A stretch of 64,000 nucleotides of DNA from Gymnopus androsaceus JB14 (GCA_009733575.1 ML769385.1:361188-425187), one strand, 5' to 3'. Shown: positions 25,184 to 36,555, counted from the stretch's first letter. Notes: generated from the sequence alone by a model not told the origin. Numbers and translations: made by a program.

Positions 25184-26943
25184 ATGTCTCCGAAAGTCAA
25201 AGGTGTCGATCTCCTTCATCGGCGATGCGTCCGTTCATGGTGAAGGAATCGAAGTTGCACCATCCATCTCCGTTTCAACGAGTAGTCCCTCCAATTCGAC
25301 TTACCAAGTTCCGTAATGTTGACTTGACCACTGTAGCTTTCCGCTCAGATCCAAGAGATATCAATCTTGGCGATATAGTTATGCAAAACCCTGCTCGACA
25401 CGTATATTCACGTTATACTCAAAACGTCTCGACGAGGGTTGAACACATCCTCGGTAAAGTCTTGGTTAGTGTGTGCTCCTTTTGACACTCATTACCCGTG
25501 GTTAAAACCTTTTGTGAAGGACGGTCATGCAGTCACTTACGCATCTGGATTGGCATCAGGTTTTGCGGTAATTAAATGACTTCTTTCGAGTTCAAGCCTC
25601 CAGTTCCTCATGTTCATGTTTTAGGCCCTCGTCCACTTCAAGCCCAAACGTGTCGCAATTCGCGGAGGCTACTTTGGTTTTCATCAAACTATTGAAGTTT
25701 ACAAGAAATGTCGAGACCAAGAAATTCAGGTAATCGATCTTGATGACGAGTATAAGCCTGGGGACTTGTGCTGGGTGGAGACTCCGGTGAATCCTACTGG
25801 AGAGTCAAGGTGAGGAGATTTCCAGTAGTCTCGTCTAACGCGCTTACTCTTTGAACAGGGACATCCAATATTATGCTGATAAAGTCGTTATTTTGAATTT
25901 GCTGAAATCTACTGGAACTAACGCGACCTTTTCTAGATCCATCGAGCTGGAGGTAAACTTGTCGTTGATTCTACTTTCGCTCCTCCTCCTCTGCAATACC
26001 CTTTCAAGCTTGGCGCGGATTGGTAAGTTCCAGCTTGGTTGTCGTTTCCTTATCTAACGCTCCTCGCCAGTATTCTCCATTCAGGTAAGATTTAGAGGCT
26101 TGAGCATGTTGTTGACCCGGAGGACTGACCAGCAGAAAAGCCACAAAATACCTTGGCGGTCACTCAGACCTCCTAGCAGGTGTTCTTGTCGTCAAGACTG
26201 AGGCTGAATGGCTAGAAGTAAGTATCTGCTTGCCTTAGCTTGACGGTGTTAACACAGCGCTGCCAGCTTCAAGGCGACCGCACCTATATGGGGAACATGA
26301 TGGGCTCCCTAGAAGCATGGTTGCTTTTGCGTTCACTTCGTACCTTCCATCTCAGGGTACTCCGTCAATCAGCTACGGCTACCGCCTTGGTGCAGTGGTT
26401 AAAGAGCGTGGAATCATCACCAGAGAACAGTTCGTTTGACGGTATTCCTGGAGGTTTACTCAAGAAAGTCCTCCACTCGTCGTTGCAAGTGGTAGACTCG
26501 CGTGGGTTCGATCCTAGTAAGCAGATGGAAGGTGGATGGGGTGCTACCTTTTCGATCTTGGTAAATATCATCCACTTCTTTTACTATCAATATTGCAACT
26601 TCCTATACCACAGCTGTCTACCCCGGAATATGCCAAAGCTCTTCCATTTTTAACAAAATATTTCGTGGTATGTACCTATCTGGGATTGACTGTTCTGCTT
26701 TACCAATTTTCCTCAGCCTGCAACAAGTTTGGGTGGTGTCGATTCGCTCATTGAATACAGAGCAAAGGCCGACGCGACAGAAGATCCTACCCTGATTAGA
26801 ATCAGTGTAGGATTGGAGGACTTTGAGGTGACATATCTTTGTTATACTTGTCATTCATTCTGAGCTGATATATCACATAGGATCTGAAGGCCGACCTGAA
26901 GCAAGCACTTCAAAGGTGCAAGAATGAGAAAAGCAAGCTGTAG
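25184..26943 (+). pseudogene. PLP-dependent Cys/Met metabolism enzyme, copy 1 (N-terminus frameshifted)
   Basis: This is a tandem duplicate of 27267-29025 with the same eleven-exon layout. The PLP site ATKYLGGHSDLLAGVL (Schiff-base Lys) and the core VETPVNPTGESRDIQYYADK are intact, and exons 2 to 11 keep phase. In exon 1, however, the frame opened by MSPKVKGVDLLH is broken by one extra base near 25219 and another between 25295 and 25316 relative to copy 2, so the first 45 residues cannot be read continuously. It may be a pseudogene, or the breaks may be sequence errors. The family covers cystathionine gamma-synthase and related lyases. Confidence 0.72.
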
Positions 26944-27003
26944 AGATAGAACGATCTTTCAAACTATGCATCTAGATCTGTCCAATATCTAAACAATTTT
27001 TGT

Positions 27004-27046
27004 GTACGTCCTTTACTACCATAAAAGTCTAAGAATCTGGCTTTCA
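27004..27046 (-). pseudogene. Orphan 3' tail of acyltransferase gene
   Basis: Read on the minus strand this gives KARFLDFYGSKGR, matching KARFLDFYGSKRRK at the C-terminus of the intact acyltransferase (29085-30405). Only this end was carried along by the duplication of the PLP gene. Confidence 0.8.
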
Positions 27047-27232
27047 TCCTCCGGCTGGCTTTGGGAGATCTAGACTGAATGATTGTGTTCACCGTGTTCC
27101 TTAGATCTGTCATAAACTGTTCTACCGCAGTACCGTAGTACTGCGGGTATTCAATTTGTGAAGTATATAAGAGCTGCAATAGTATTCACTATTTACTCAC
27201 TTGAAACTATTTTCACAGTAGTAGCTCTTGAG

Positions 27233-29130
27233 ATTTTCGTCACGTTCGTCTCGTACCATTACCACCATGTCTCCGAAAGTCAAGGGTGTCGATCTCCTTC
27301 ACGGTGACGCGTCCGTTCATGGTGGATACGAAGTTGCACCATCCATCGCCGTTTCAACAAGTAGTCCCTCCAATCCACTCGCCAAATTTCCTAGTGCTGA
27401 CTTGACCACCGCAGCTTTCCGCAGAGATCCAAATATCTCGCTTGACGATATAGATGTCCAAAACCCTGTTCGACACGTATATTCACGCTATACTCAAGAC
27501 GTCTCGACGAGGGTTGAACATATCCTTGGTAAAGTTTTGGTTAGTGTGCGCTTCTTTCCACACTCATTACTGGTAATTAAAACACTTTGTGAAGGACGGT
27601 CATGCACTCACTTACGCATCTGGATTGGCATCATGTTTCGCGGTAATTGAATAGCATCTTTCAAGCTCAAACCTCCGATTCCTCATGTACAGTTTTAGAC
27701 TCTCGTCCACTTCAAGCCCAAACGTATCGCAATTCGCGGAGGCTACTTCGGTAGTCATCAAACTATTGAAGTGTACAAGAAATGTCGAGACCAAGAAATT
27801 CAGCTAATCGATCTTGATGACGAGTATAAGCCTGGGGACTTGTGCTGGGTGGAGACCCCTGTCAATCCTACTGGAGAGTCAAGGTGAGGAAATTTCCAGC
27901 AGTCTCGTCTAACGCGCTTACTCTTTGAACAGGGACATCCAATATTATGCTGATAAAGTCGTTATTTTGAATTTGCTGAAATCTACTGGAACTAACGCGA
28001 CCTTTTCTAGATCCATCGAGTTGGAGGTAAACTTGTCGTCGATTCTACTTTCGCTCCTCCTCCTTTGCAGTACCCTTTCAAGCTTGGCGCGGACTGGTAA
28101 GTTCCAGGTTGCCTGTCGTTTTCTTTTCTGATGCTCCTCGCCAGTATTCTCCACGCAGGTAAGATTTAGAGGCTTGGGCACGTTGGTGAACCGGGCGACT
28201 GACCAACAAAAAAAAGCCACAAAATACATTGGCGGCCACTCAGACCTCCTAGCAGGTATTCTTGTCGTCAGGACTGAGGCTGAATGGCGAGAAGTAAGTA
28301 TCTGCTTGCCCTAGCTTGACAGTGCTAACGCAGCGCTGCCAGCTTCAATTCGACCGCACCTATATGGGGAACATGATGGGCTCTCTGGACGCATGGTTGC
28401 TTTTGCGTTCACTTCGTACCCTCCATCTCAGGATACTCCGCCAATCAGCTACGGCTACTGCCTTGGTACAGTGGTTGAAGAGCGTGGAATCATCACCAGA
28501 GAACAGTTCATTTGACGGTATTCCTGGAGGTATACTCAAGAAAGTCTTCCACTCATCGTTGCAAGAGGTAAACTCGCGTGGATTCGATCCTAGTAAGCAG
28601 ATGGAAGGTGGATGGAGTGCTACCTTTTCGATCTTGGTAAATATTTTCCCCTTCTTTTACTATCAATATTGCAACTTCCTATACCACAGATGTCTACCCC
28701 GGAATATGCCAAAGCTCTTCCATTTTTAACACAATATTTCGTGGTACGTTTCTTTCTTGTATTGACTGTTCGTTCTGCTTACCAAATTTCCTCAGCCTGC
28801 AACAAGTTTGGGCAGTGTCGAATCACTCATTGAATACAGAGCATGGGCCGACAAGACAGAAGATCCTACCCTGATTAGAATCAGTGTAGGATTGGAGGAC
28901 TTTGAGGTGACATATCTTTGTTATACTGATCATTTATTCCGAACTCATATATCACATAGGATTTAAAGGACGACCTGAAACAAGCGTTTCAGAGGTGCAA
29001 GAACGAGAATGGCAGTGAACTGTAGAGATGAAACGACCTTTCAAACTATGCATCTAGATCTGTCCAATCATATCTTAACAATTATCATTTACGTCGTTTA
29101 CTACCATAAAAGTCTAAGAATCTGGCTTTA
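27233..29130. repeat. Tandem duplication unit 2
   Basis: Partner of 25150-27046. It abuts and includes the true 3' end of the acyltransferase gene, which marks this unit as the parental copy. Confidence 0.85.
27267..29025 (+). CDS. PLP-dependent Cys/Met metabolism enzyme, copy 2 (intact)
   Basis: Eleven exons, 410 residues, no break. Family landmarks in order: LHGDASVHGGYEVAPSIAVS, HVYSRYTQDVSTRVEHILGK, DGHALTYASGLAS, GGYFGSHQTIEVYKK, LCWVETPVNPTGESRD, VVDSTFAPPPLQYPF, ATKYIGGHSDLLAG (PLP lysine), DRTYMGNMMGSLDAWLLLRS and PATSLGSVESLIEYR. The protein belongs to the cystathionine gamma-synthase/lyase fold-type I group and should act on a sulfur amino acid or an activated homoserine; the exact substrate cannot be read from the sequence. 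Exon 6 is only 14 nt (28145-28158). Two in-frame acceptors 9 nt apart (28334 and 28343) are possible for exon 8. Confidence 0.88.
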
Positions 29131-30405
29131 TCTTCCCAACCCATTGTCATTCTTTTGAACTTTCCCAATTGCGAAATCAGAACAGCAGATGCTTCAGCAA
29201 GTTCACCCCGAGACGAAGGCCCAATAACCTCACTGACTATGAAGGCAGGAGAACTGGGAGACTCTGATTGAGTTAGCAACCTGATCGTCAGAGCAGGTAT
29301 AGCGAGAGAGGAAGCCAACGTGAACACATGAGGCAAGGGGTTCAACGAAGACGATGGATAGAGTGTGTTATTGTGGGCGAAAATGCCGGTTGGAGGATCA
29401 TACCTATTATCAATCCGTCATGACAGTCCAACCAAGAAGCTGCATGAAACATACCTAACACACATGATAAACACGTTGAATTCTTTTACAGGAAGAGATT
29501 CTTGGAAAAAATCAGCAAATCGTAACAAGCCTCTACCATTGCTTGTGGTGCATTCTGGAAAGACAACTATAGGTCTATTGGATGTTTTGCGTATCTCGTC
29601 CAGCGAACGCGGTGTAGCGTCGATTGAGGTAATATAGGAGGAACTCTGCCTGTTTCCCTCAGCATCGTTAATAGCGAAACCTGGTGAAAACCAGTGATTG
29701 GGACCTGAGAAATAGGTTTTTTGGCGGAAGCTGAGGCATCGGGCATGCTAGTCCTACCAATGCGGCGTCCAGGAGCGTGTGAAATGGGGGAAGAGGGTGT
29801 GGAAGTTGCTGGCTGAACAGCCGATTCAGGTACAGGTAGGACAAAGATTGGATCAAAGCTTTTCGTTGTATTAGAGATAGATGTCATAGAGCATCATGTG
29901 TGAGGCGCACCGGTAAGCGAGCCACAGGAGCTCAACCCATGAATTCCAATTTGAGATAATTAAATCTCCAGAACCAGGGTTCCAGGCTTCTATCTTTTGA
30001 GTTCGGTCTGAAACAGCTCATCAGCGACGAAAATCACGCGAAACCGGATGATAACAACTTGCCCTCGTTTTTTGGACACGATTTCGGTTGGGATCCAGAA
30101 GAAACCGAGAGAAAACAAGACTGCTCGGATGATGGCAGATGTTGCGACGCGTCTTGCCGGCGGTATTATGGTCTAGGATTATGAGAAACACGATGGTTAA
30201 ACTTGAGGGAAAATGTGCTCACGAAAACTATGCCAAAGAGAACATAGAAAATTGCCAAGAGTAGAATAATAGCCAGACGGATAAGGCCAACTATATATCG
30301 GACTGGCGAAAGTATGGTTGCCAGGAGCGATGACTGTGGACTGGCCGCAGTCAGGAATGGCTGAATACCAGTGCCAGGGTCTCTGTAAGCGCTATACTTC
30401 TCCAT
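29085..30405 (-). CDS. Lysophospholipid acyltransferase (LPLAT family), one frame break
   Basis: Five exons give about 367 residues after one break. The N-terminus has a strong membrane segment (YIVGLIRLAIILLLAIFYVL) followed by FSLGFFWIPTEIVSKKRG, then GDLIISNWNSWVELLWLAYR, FDPIFVLPV and the acyltransferase motif VVFPECTTSNGRGLLRFADF. The C-terminus is KARFLDFYGSKRRK. Fungal relatives (yeast Vps66-like) acylate lysophospholipids in ER membranes; the substrate is not defined here. The frame changes near 29625-29640, where exon 4 (29455-29858) is one base short of a multiple of three and no intron fits. The exon 2/3 junction is uncertain. TVP38 starts 146 bp away, head to head. Confidence 0.8.
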
Positions 30406-30551
30406 GGCATGAGAGTCGGGAGCAACTTCAAGTCAATAAGCGCTCACAGAATAGTAAGCGCTCACTCGCTCAGTTACTCACGTCATCATACTTCAACTTG
30501 CTCTCCACGTTCATCATCTACTTGCAGTATTATCACTCGACTCGTGTCATC
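30406..30551. promoter_or_regulatory. Shared divergent promoter, acyltransferase / TVP38
   Basis: 146 bp between start codons. It contains AATAAGCGCTCACAGAATAGTAAGCGCTCACTCGCTCAG, with AAGCGCTCAC occurring twice, a possible factor site. Confidence 0.45.
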
Positions 30552-31817
30552 ATGGCGACGGACCAGGAAAGCTCCAACTCGCGGATTGAACAACTCTTTC
30601 TTATCCCCAAGCGCCTAGGCAAGTTCGCTCTGGGCCGCTATCAACGCCTTGGAACTTTCGGAAAGGTCTTGCTTTTCTTATGGTTTCTCGTAAATGTATT
30701 ACTGGGTATAGATATCGCTTTCTGAAACCTAAAGGAGCTTTTTCTGACGAGAAAGCTCAGTGACTGCTATTATCGTCATCACACCTTCGAGTATATTCCA
30801 ATTCTTGTATGATGAATCGGTGAGCAAAGAACAGAAAGGTATTACTTCTAATTAACTTTTAATTTGCGTCTAGGTCAAGTTGTCTCATGCAAGGTTCGGA
30901 TTTCTCATTCTGGCTTCACTAATTCGTAGGCAACAATCCCCCTGTGTTATGTACAAGTTGGCAAATACTGACCAACCTCAAAAGTCCTAGTTTCGTGCCC
31001 TCCCCTCATTGGACATACGACACTAGTCACAATTTGTGGATTCGCGTATGGATGGAAAATAGGGTTTCTCATAGGCGCCATTTCTTCCATTGTCGGTTCT
31101 GCAACTGTATTTCTTCTTCTGCGCTTTCTGTTTTCGTCCAGGCTGCGAAGATGGTCGAGAAAGAACGAGAAATTTATGGCTCTTGAATCTGTTGTGGTGA
31201 GCTCATACTGCGGTATCAGTCAATGTCAGATTCTGACGTTCTTGCAGAGGGATAAAGGGTAAATTCACTCACTATGAACCGTAACGGAAGTCGATTTACT
31301 TTTCATCGTAGCTTGCCCCTCATTATATTGATTCGAGTCTCACCGTTTCCTCCCTGGGTGTATTCAAACTCTCTTTTCGCTGTAGGAAAATATCAACCAT
31401 TTCGATCTATTTATTCTGAATACTTTCTTCTAGTCCATCGAATCTGTGGCGCTATGGCAGTTCGTTATTGCGACGACTTTTGTGTTCCCAAAAATCTTGC
31501 TGCATGCATTTATTGGCTCACGAATGGCTGCATTGTCTGACGGAGGCCAAAGGCACGAAATGGATACGTCCACGAAGATTTTGAACGGGTGTCTTGTGGG
31601 CGGTGGGATCGTCATCGCTATCCTTGCAAGCTGGTACGTTGTCCAGCTGCAATCTTTCCAAACATTGATTGACTGCCAAATAGGCTTGTGTATACTCTTG
31701 TCCAAAAGCATATACGAAAACTGGAGGGAGTTCCGACCTGTTGTGGATGAGCTAGCTGCTGAGGCGATCGAAGATTTCGATGAAGAGGCCCCGTTGCTTG
31801 GCAGCTCCGAGCCTTAG
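30552..31817 (+). CDS. TVP38: Golgi membrane protein Tvp38 (SNARE-associated / VTT domain)
   Basis: Eight exons give about 294 residues. Motifs follow the Tvp38/TMEM64 order: LGKFALGRYQRLGTFGKVLL, SIFQFLYDESVKLSHARFGF, CPPLIGHTTLVTICGFAYGW, GFLIGAISSIVGSATVFLLL, LIRVSPFPPWVYSNSLFA and FPKILLHAFIGSRMA. The family is made of scramblase-like membrane proteins of the secretory pathway, and in yeast sits in Tvp23-containing Golgi membranes. Exon 5 is only 11 nt (31248-31258). After the last intron the strict frame stops at 31750, but the other frame gives an acidic tail ending EDFDEEAPLLGSSEP at 31817; one extra G in 31726-31728 would explain this. Confidence 0.85.
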
Positions 31818-31897
31818 ATTCTCTGTATTTTTCCTCATTATAGATACTCTGCATGTACTGCTATACAGTTTCATGGTCCTACTAATTGTACTAGAAG

Positions 31898-33167
31898 TTA
31901 GTAATAATGTAAGAATAACATGCTCAGACTTGCACCAATAAGAAATACAAGGATGAATAATCTACTATCCTTTGATCTCCTCTTAGCCTCGACAAGCTGA
32001 GTGTTTCCCTGCTCCACCATGGAGGTCGATGCTATAGCGTCCTCGTACAGCTGATCTGTCAATTCTGTCTGGCTCGTCAAATGCGTTATCAGTTCCATTT
32101 GTAGCGCACTGATCTCCATTAGCCGCGCTTCCGCTTGATGGACGGAGTCGAGGGTTTCCTGAACGGAGCGTAGAATATGTGCATTTTCAGTTTCGAACTG
32201 ATCAATCTGAGATGATGAGAGTTCGAGGTCATCTTCATCGTCGGAGGGAAGTGAAGTATCGGGCAACGGGTATGATGACTGTTTTTCACTGAAGCTTGGT
32301 GCACCGATTGTTGCTGCAATCAAGCCAGATGACGCGCCTCCAAGCCAGCTACTAGAACTCCGTGGCCCTGAAGCCTCCTGTGTGCGCAGCGCACCGCTAG
32401 TAGTCATATTTAATGCCTCCAACGCCGCCCCAGACCCTAGCGTCCGTGATCTCTCCATCTGGCGATTGACACGTTCCTCCTGCATCTCCTTTTGCTTTTG
32501 GCTAGCGTCAGCGAGACGTCTGCTGAGATACCAGGTAATACTGGAGTGGTGTGCAGCAATGAAGTCCGAAGACATGGAAGACGCATTATGCAATAAACGT
32601 GCAGGAAGAAGTCTTGACAATGGGTTAGCTTTGCTCGATACAAGTTCAGCGCGTTCTAGGACAATAATTTAGAATTGGCGCAAGTTCTTGCAACAGAATA
32701 TCCTACTTTTTTCCAAAGCTTCCATTTCTTTTATCCTGTCGGCGCAGCGACCAAGAATTACTCGAGCCTGGATGTCAATCTTGTCGCGCTCTTCATTGGA
32801 AAGTTGCCGCACATTAGCCCAGGATTCATTCCCACTGAAGTCTATGGGTCTCGTTTCTTGATAATGAGACGGCCCACTGCGTTGGTCAATATTCAGATAG
32901 GGCTTGCGGATGCTAGAAAGCATGCGCGTCAAGGTATTGATATGGTTAAGCTAGAGCATTTATGAATGGATCAACCATAGCACAGAGTTCCATGCTAGGT
33001 TCACTCACGACTGTATACGCCTCTGCGATGTATTCCTTTCCAAGAGTCTTTTGTTCGTCGCGTTCTCGATCCTTGTGAGGATGCTTGCTGCTGGGTTTGT
33101 CTGATGCTGTCGCATTTCTGACCTGCACAGCATCTAAGAATTCTGGTGTTCGGTCGCTATAGGCCAT
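31898..33167 (-). CDS. UFE1: ER syntaxin-18 type t-SNARE (Ufe1)
   Basis: Three exons give 386 residues. The N-terminal syntaxin-18 domain begins MAYSDRTPEFLDAVQVRN and is followed by an unstructured Ser-rich middle. The SNARE helix lies near residues 290-350 (SSQIDQFETENAHILRSVQE, LMEISALQMELITHLTSQTE), and the protein ends in a single tail anchor (LFILVFLIGASLSMLFLHYY). In yeast Ufe1 receives retrograde COPI vesicles at the ER. Phases are consistent and no break is seen. Its 3' end converges on TVP38 with an 80-bp gap. Confidence 0.85.
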
Positions 33168-33315
33168 CACGGAGTGGGACGTAAGGTGAAAAGACTTGAG
33201 ATGGACGAAGCTACTGTAGCACTGTAGCAGTGAGCGCTTCCCAAGTCGGAACGTGCCAACTCGTCATCATCCGATTCCCACGGTAGGCGGCCTTTAAATT
33301 GACGCCCAAAGCCCG

Positions 33316-33450
33316 TTAATTTTTTTTTTCATCTCTTCGACTTCCATCTTGCACGGGTACATAAAGCATTTCTCGTGGAACGTAGTCTTTGAGGTAGAAG
33401 GAAGGTCCTTGTTTGAGGCGGATTGTGTTTTGTACACCACTTTTTGCCAT
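33316..33450 (-). CDS. Possible small protein of 44 residues
   Basis: A single short frame starting MAKSGVQNTIRLKQGPSFYL and continuing with KDYVPREMLYVPV, ending at TAA 33316. The composition looks like a folded small basic protein rather than random translation. It lies in the 530-bp gap between UFE1 and the F-box gene. No family is recognised and there is no splice evidence. Confidence 0.35.
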   Translation of the reverse strand: MAKSGVQNTIRLKQGPSFYLKDYVPREMLYVPVQDGSRRDEKKN

Positions 33451-33699
33451 AGTTTGTGACCGACAGAGACGACGACTACGTAGTTCCTTGAGTTTCGTCT
33501 ACTTTATCATTTCTTAACTATTGCTTACAGTAACCATGTAAAGTCACTGCCATCTATAATATCATTCTACGTTTATTTGTCTCTTTCTTTCCATCTCCGA
33601 TTCGCCGCCCTCGAAACCGTTTTCTATACCTTTCATTTTCGCAACATCCAACGGTGCCTAGGATACAGATAGTAATACATCTTGTCAGCGCCGTCACTG

Positions 33700-35157
33700 T
33701 CAGAGAGCATCAAGATGAGGAATCTGCTCACGGCAATGATCATTCAAGTCGATGACGAGCCTACAAACCGTATTGCAAGCCAGATCTAAGATATCTTGCT
33801 CTTCCACGAACGAGCAATTGATGATAGTAATGATTTCAATTGGTGTAGAGCCCATTACCATCCGACTTTGTACGAATCGCACCAGCGCTCGACCAGTCAC
33901 TTGACCGCACCACCGTAAATCCAGCACCGCGAGAGTGGGACAAAGAACATGCAGAGATTCGATAACTGCATCTGATATCTCGCTGTCATGCAATTCCAGA
34001 GTTTTGAGATCCCTTGAAGCTGTGAAACACGCAATGAAAACGTCTTCAGCCACATCAACATCACGGAGTTCAAGCAACTCCAACGATGTGTTCCCCAAAT
34101 CTACCCATTGCGAGAGTGTCAAACCGGTCCATTGGTCAGAGACCGGTATCGGTTCCGCAGAGGATATTAGGTGAAGGCGTAAGATGGCCGGAGTGTGAAC
34201 GTTTCGCAACACAGCAAAGAGGTCTGCTTGCCCTACGAGGGTTAGCTCCTTCAAGGTGGGGAGCGTAGCCAGTCGTTCCGTGTCCCGAGTGAATGTTGTT
34301 TCTTGTGCCTGGGCCAGTGAAATGGAGAAGTTCTCCAGCAAAGGAAGATCGAGCAAAAGGTCCATTAGGGTCTCAACCGACAGTAAAATGGTGCTAAGAC
34401 CGTCTAAGTTAACAGACAAGTTAGTGATATTGGAGGGAATATCGCGTCCGGAAGGTGGTAAATTTCGATTGATGATGCAGCTGCGTAGCTGAGGACAGTT
34501 ATCGAACGAATCTCTCAAGCTAAGCGTCTCCGAATCTCCTGGCACCACCTCCTCATCTACGGATACACGCAATGTCCGTAGGATAGGATACACACCATCT
34601 GCACACCGCTGGAGAACGTCATTAGCTGCAGTTAACTGAAAAGAGGCCAACGTGAGACTGCGCCAGCGTGAGCGATGAAGGACAAGGAGATCCATGATTT
34701 CATAAATGGGGCCTGCACTGTTCTGGAGGTCGATGGTAATGTCAATAGCAACGCTCTGAGACTTGGCAAGCCAAAATTGAGTCCGACCATACGGGTCCGG
34801 GCTATCAACACTAACATATACTTGAGACCATACTGCAGGAGTCTGCGCAGCTCTTCGCCATTCAGAGCATACATGAGAAACAGCGAGAGGTGCGCGCGTC
34901 CATCCGTCGAGTGTGCACTTCTCGAAGATGGTAGCAAGGATCTCCAGAGGAAGACGTCGAGCCAAAGTAATCTTTCCTTTGTGGATTCGTATGGCCTCTT
35001 CATGTTTTATGATTTGGAAACGAAGAGTTCGTATCCCATGCATCAGGTTCTCGATTTCGGTCTGTAGATCGGCCACAGAATGTTCATGACGGGCAATCGA
35101 CCGGCGGATATCCTCTTCAGTCTCTGCAGGATGCTGAGCATTCCGAATATCTTCCAT
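33700..35157 (-). CDS. F-box-like protein with leucine-rich repeat-like C-terminus
   Basis: A single uninterrupted frame of 485 residues. Residues 10-65 form a coiled coil (HEHSVADLQTEIENLMHGIR), then an F-box-like segment (RRLPLEILATIFEKCTLDGW, VSHVCSEWRRAAQTPAVWSQ) at about 68-110. The rest is Leu-rich with repeat-like units (LKTLELHDSEISDAVIESLH, LAVLDLRWCGQVTGRALVRF). In agaricomycetes this is a very large family thought to supply substrate receptors for SCF ubiquitin ligases. The lack of introns among intron-rich neighbours could reflect gene birth by retroposition or simply the habit of this family. Confidence 0.82.
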   Translation of the reverse strand: MEDIRNAQHPAETEEDIRRSIARHEHSVADLQTEIENLMHGIRTLRFQIIKHEEAIRIHKGKITLARRLPLEILATIFEKCTLDGWTRAPLAVSHVCSEWRRAAQTPAVWSQVYVSVDSPDPYGRTQFWLAKSQSVAIDITIDLQNSAGPIYEIMDLLVLHRSRWRSLTLASFQLTAANDVLQRCADGVYPILRTLRVSVDEEVVPGDSETLSLRDSFDNCPQLRSCIINRNLPPSGRDIPSNITNLSVNLDGLSTILLSVETLMDLLLDLPLLENFSISLAQAQETTFTRDTERLATLPTLKELTLVGQADLFAVLRNVHTPAILRLHLISSAEPIPVSDQWTGLTLSQWVDLGNTSLELLELRDVDVAEDVFIACFTASRDLKTLELHDSEISDAVIESLHVLCPTLAVLDLRWCGQVTGRALVRFVQSRMVMGSTPIEIITIINCSFVEEQDILDLACNTVCRLVIDLNDHCREQIPHLDAL

Positions 35158-35520
35158 ACTATAACATGTACATTGTTAAATCCCCAGCATACTGAGAGCT
35201 TGAAACTTACCAGCATAAGAGAAGCAAAGGTCAGTTCCAAATCAACGATCCGCGCGCGAATTCAGTCCCGTTCATTAGTCATCCACCCTTGCTTTCTACC
35301 ACCACATCTACTTGAAGCCATTTTCAAGGTAAGCTTCTTTCTGGCGTCACTGAGGAACTGTAATGATGACTCAGAGTGGAATCACGATAAACCCGTTAGA
35401 AAAATCATTCTGGGTTATAATGATGACTTGGAAATGTTCTAGATACTGCTGAACAACTACTTTGGTTGACTTTATACGTGGACCGCGCAGCTAATACTTT
35501 CTCATATTTTCTAGAAAAAT

Positions 35521-36555
35521 ATGGACCCCCGAATGGCGCGAGATCCTCGACTGGCGCGATTTCAGTCTCAAGCTCCAACTCCCACACCCCCACCTTCCTC
35601 TCATGTTCCTATCGACAATGGTGCTCAAAATTCCTTCTTGCCATCTCAATACCAAGCCCCTGTAGCTATCAACCAAAATTCTGCACAACTGGATCTTCAA
35701 ACGTACAAATCTCGACCGCTGTTCTGCGTGGTTTGCGCTAGCAATCAAGTGAGTATCACGTAGACATGCACCAATCACGTAGTTGACGAATTGCAAAGAA
35801 CAGGTCAATGGAAGGACATCATGTTCTCGCGTACGCGAATCTTTTTTGTTTTTTCCGGTCCCGGCTTATGTTTTTGTAGCAAAGCTGGATATCGTGTTAT
35901 CTCTTCGGGGACAGGTTCAGCCGTGCGCCTACCAGGTCCATCAATAGACAGGCCCAACGTTTATAACTTTGGGACTCCCTATAATGCTATTTACGAAGAA
36001 TTGAGTACCAAAGATCCTAGATTGTCGGTCTTTTGCGTGCTTTCCTTTCCAGTTGACCTGAATGGCTTTTGCCCACTGTCAGATATACAGCAAATGGAGT
36101 ACTCCAAATGATTGATCGTAACCGCCGAATCAAGCTTGCACCTGAACGCTGGCAAGATAGTAGAACAGTCGCTGATATTGTTATAACCTGCGAAGAACGT
36201 TGTTTTGACATTGTATGCGATGGTAGGTGCTGGAGACTTGCTTCGAAGAATCGAGTCATGACAAACCATGCATCATTTTTCAGACCTTTTGACTCGCGGA
36301 GGGGAATTCAACCGACCAGTGCATATTGTTAATATCGAGATCAAGGACAATCACGAAGAAGCTTTGCTTGCTGGCAAAGCTATTCTTGACTTGGCTGCGG
36401 CGGTGAGCTTTTTTTTCATTCTCCCTGTAGTGTTGAGCTTACGCTAGATGTAGGTCGAGGCTGCTGAAGACATCGATGAGGAGTTTGAACAAATTTTGGA
36501 GAATCAGCAGACAAGGCATCCTCATGCTCTTTTGCACGCAGTTGGCTTTTATTAA
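35521..36555 (+). CDS. SSU72: RNA polymerase II CTD phosphatase Ssu72
   Basis: Six in-phase exons give 254 residues. The catalytic loop is [20 protein letters not shown], a CX5R phosphatase signature (C then R five residues later) split by an intron after the Gln. Further family motifs are [57 protein letters not shown] and [20 protein letters not shown]. Ssu72 removes phosphate from Ser5/Ser7 of the RNA polymerase II C-terminal repeats as part of the cleavage and polyadenylation factor. The N-terminal 65 residues are a Pro/Gln-rich extension longer than in yeast ([17 protein letters not shown]). Confidence 0.93.

Larger units (their letters stand above)
25150..27046. repeat. Tandem duplication unit 1
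   Basis: This unit holds the copy-1 PLP gene, part of its promoter and its 3' flank, and matches 27233-29130. The shared 3' flank includes CTTTCAAACTATGCATCTAG and CCATAAAAGTCTAAGAATCT. The match stops inside the acyltransferase tail (see 27004-27046). Confidence 0.85.

Noticed and set aside
30926..30990. Exon reading PPVLCTSWQILTNLKS in TVP38
   Set aside because: A clean intron 30926-30990 removes it and yields the conserved CPPLIGHTTLVTICGFAYG sequence instead.
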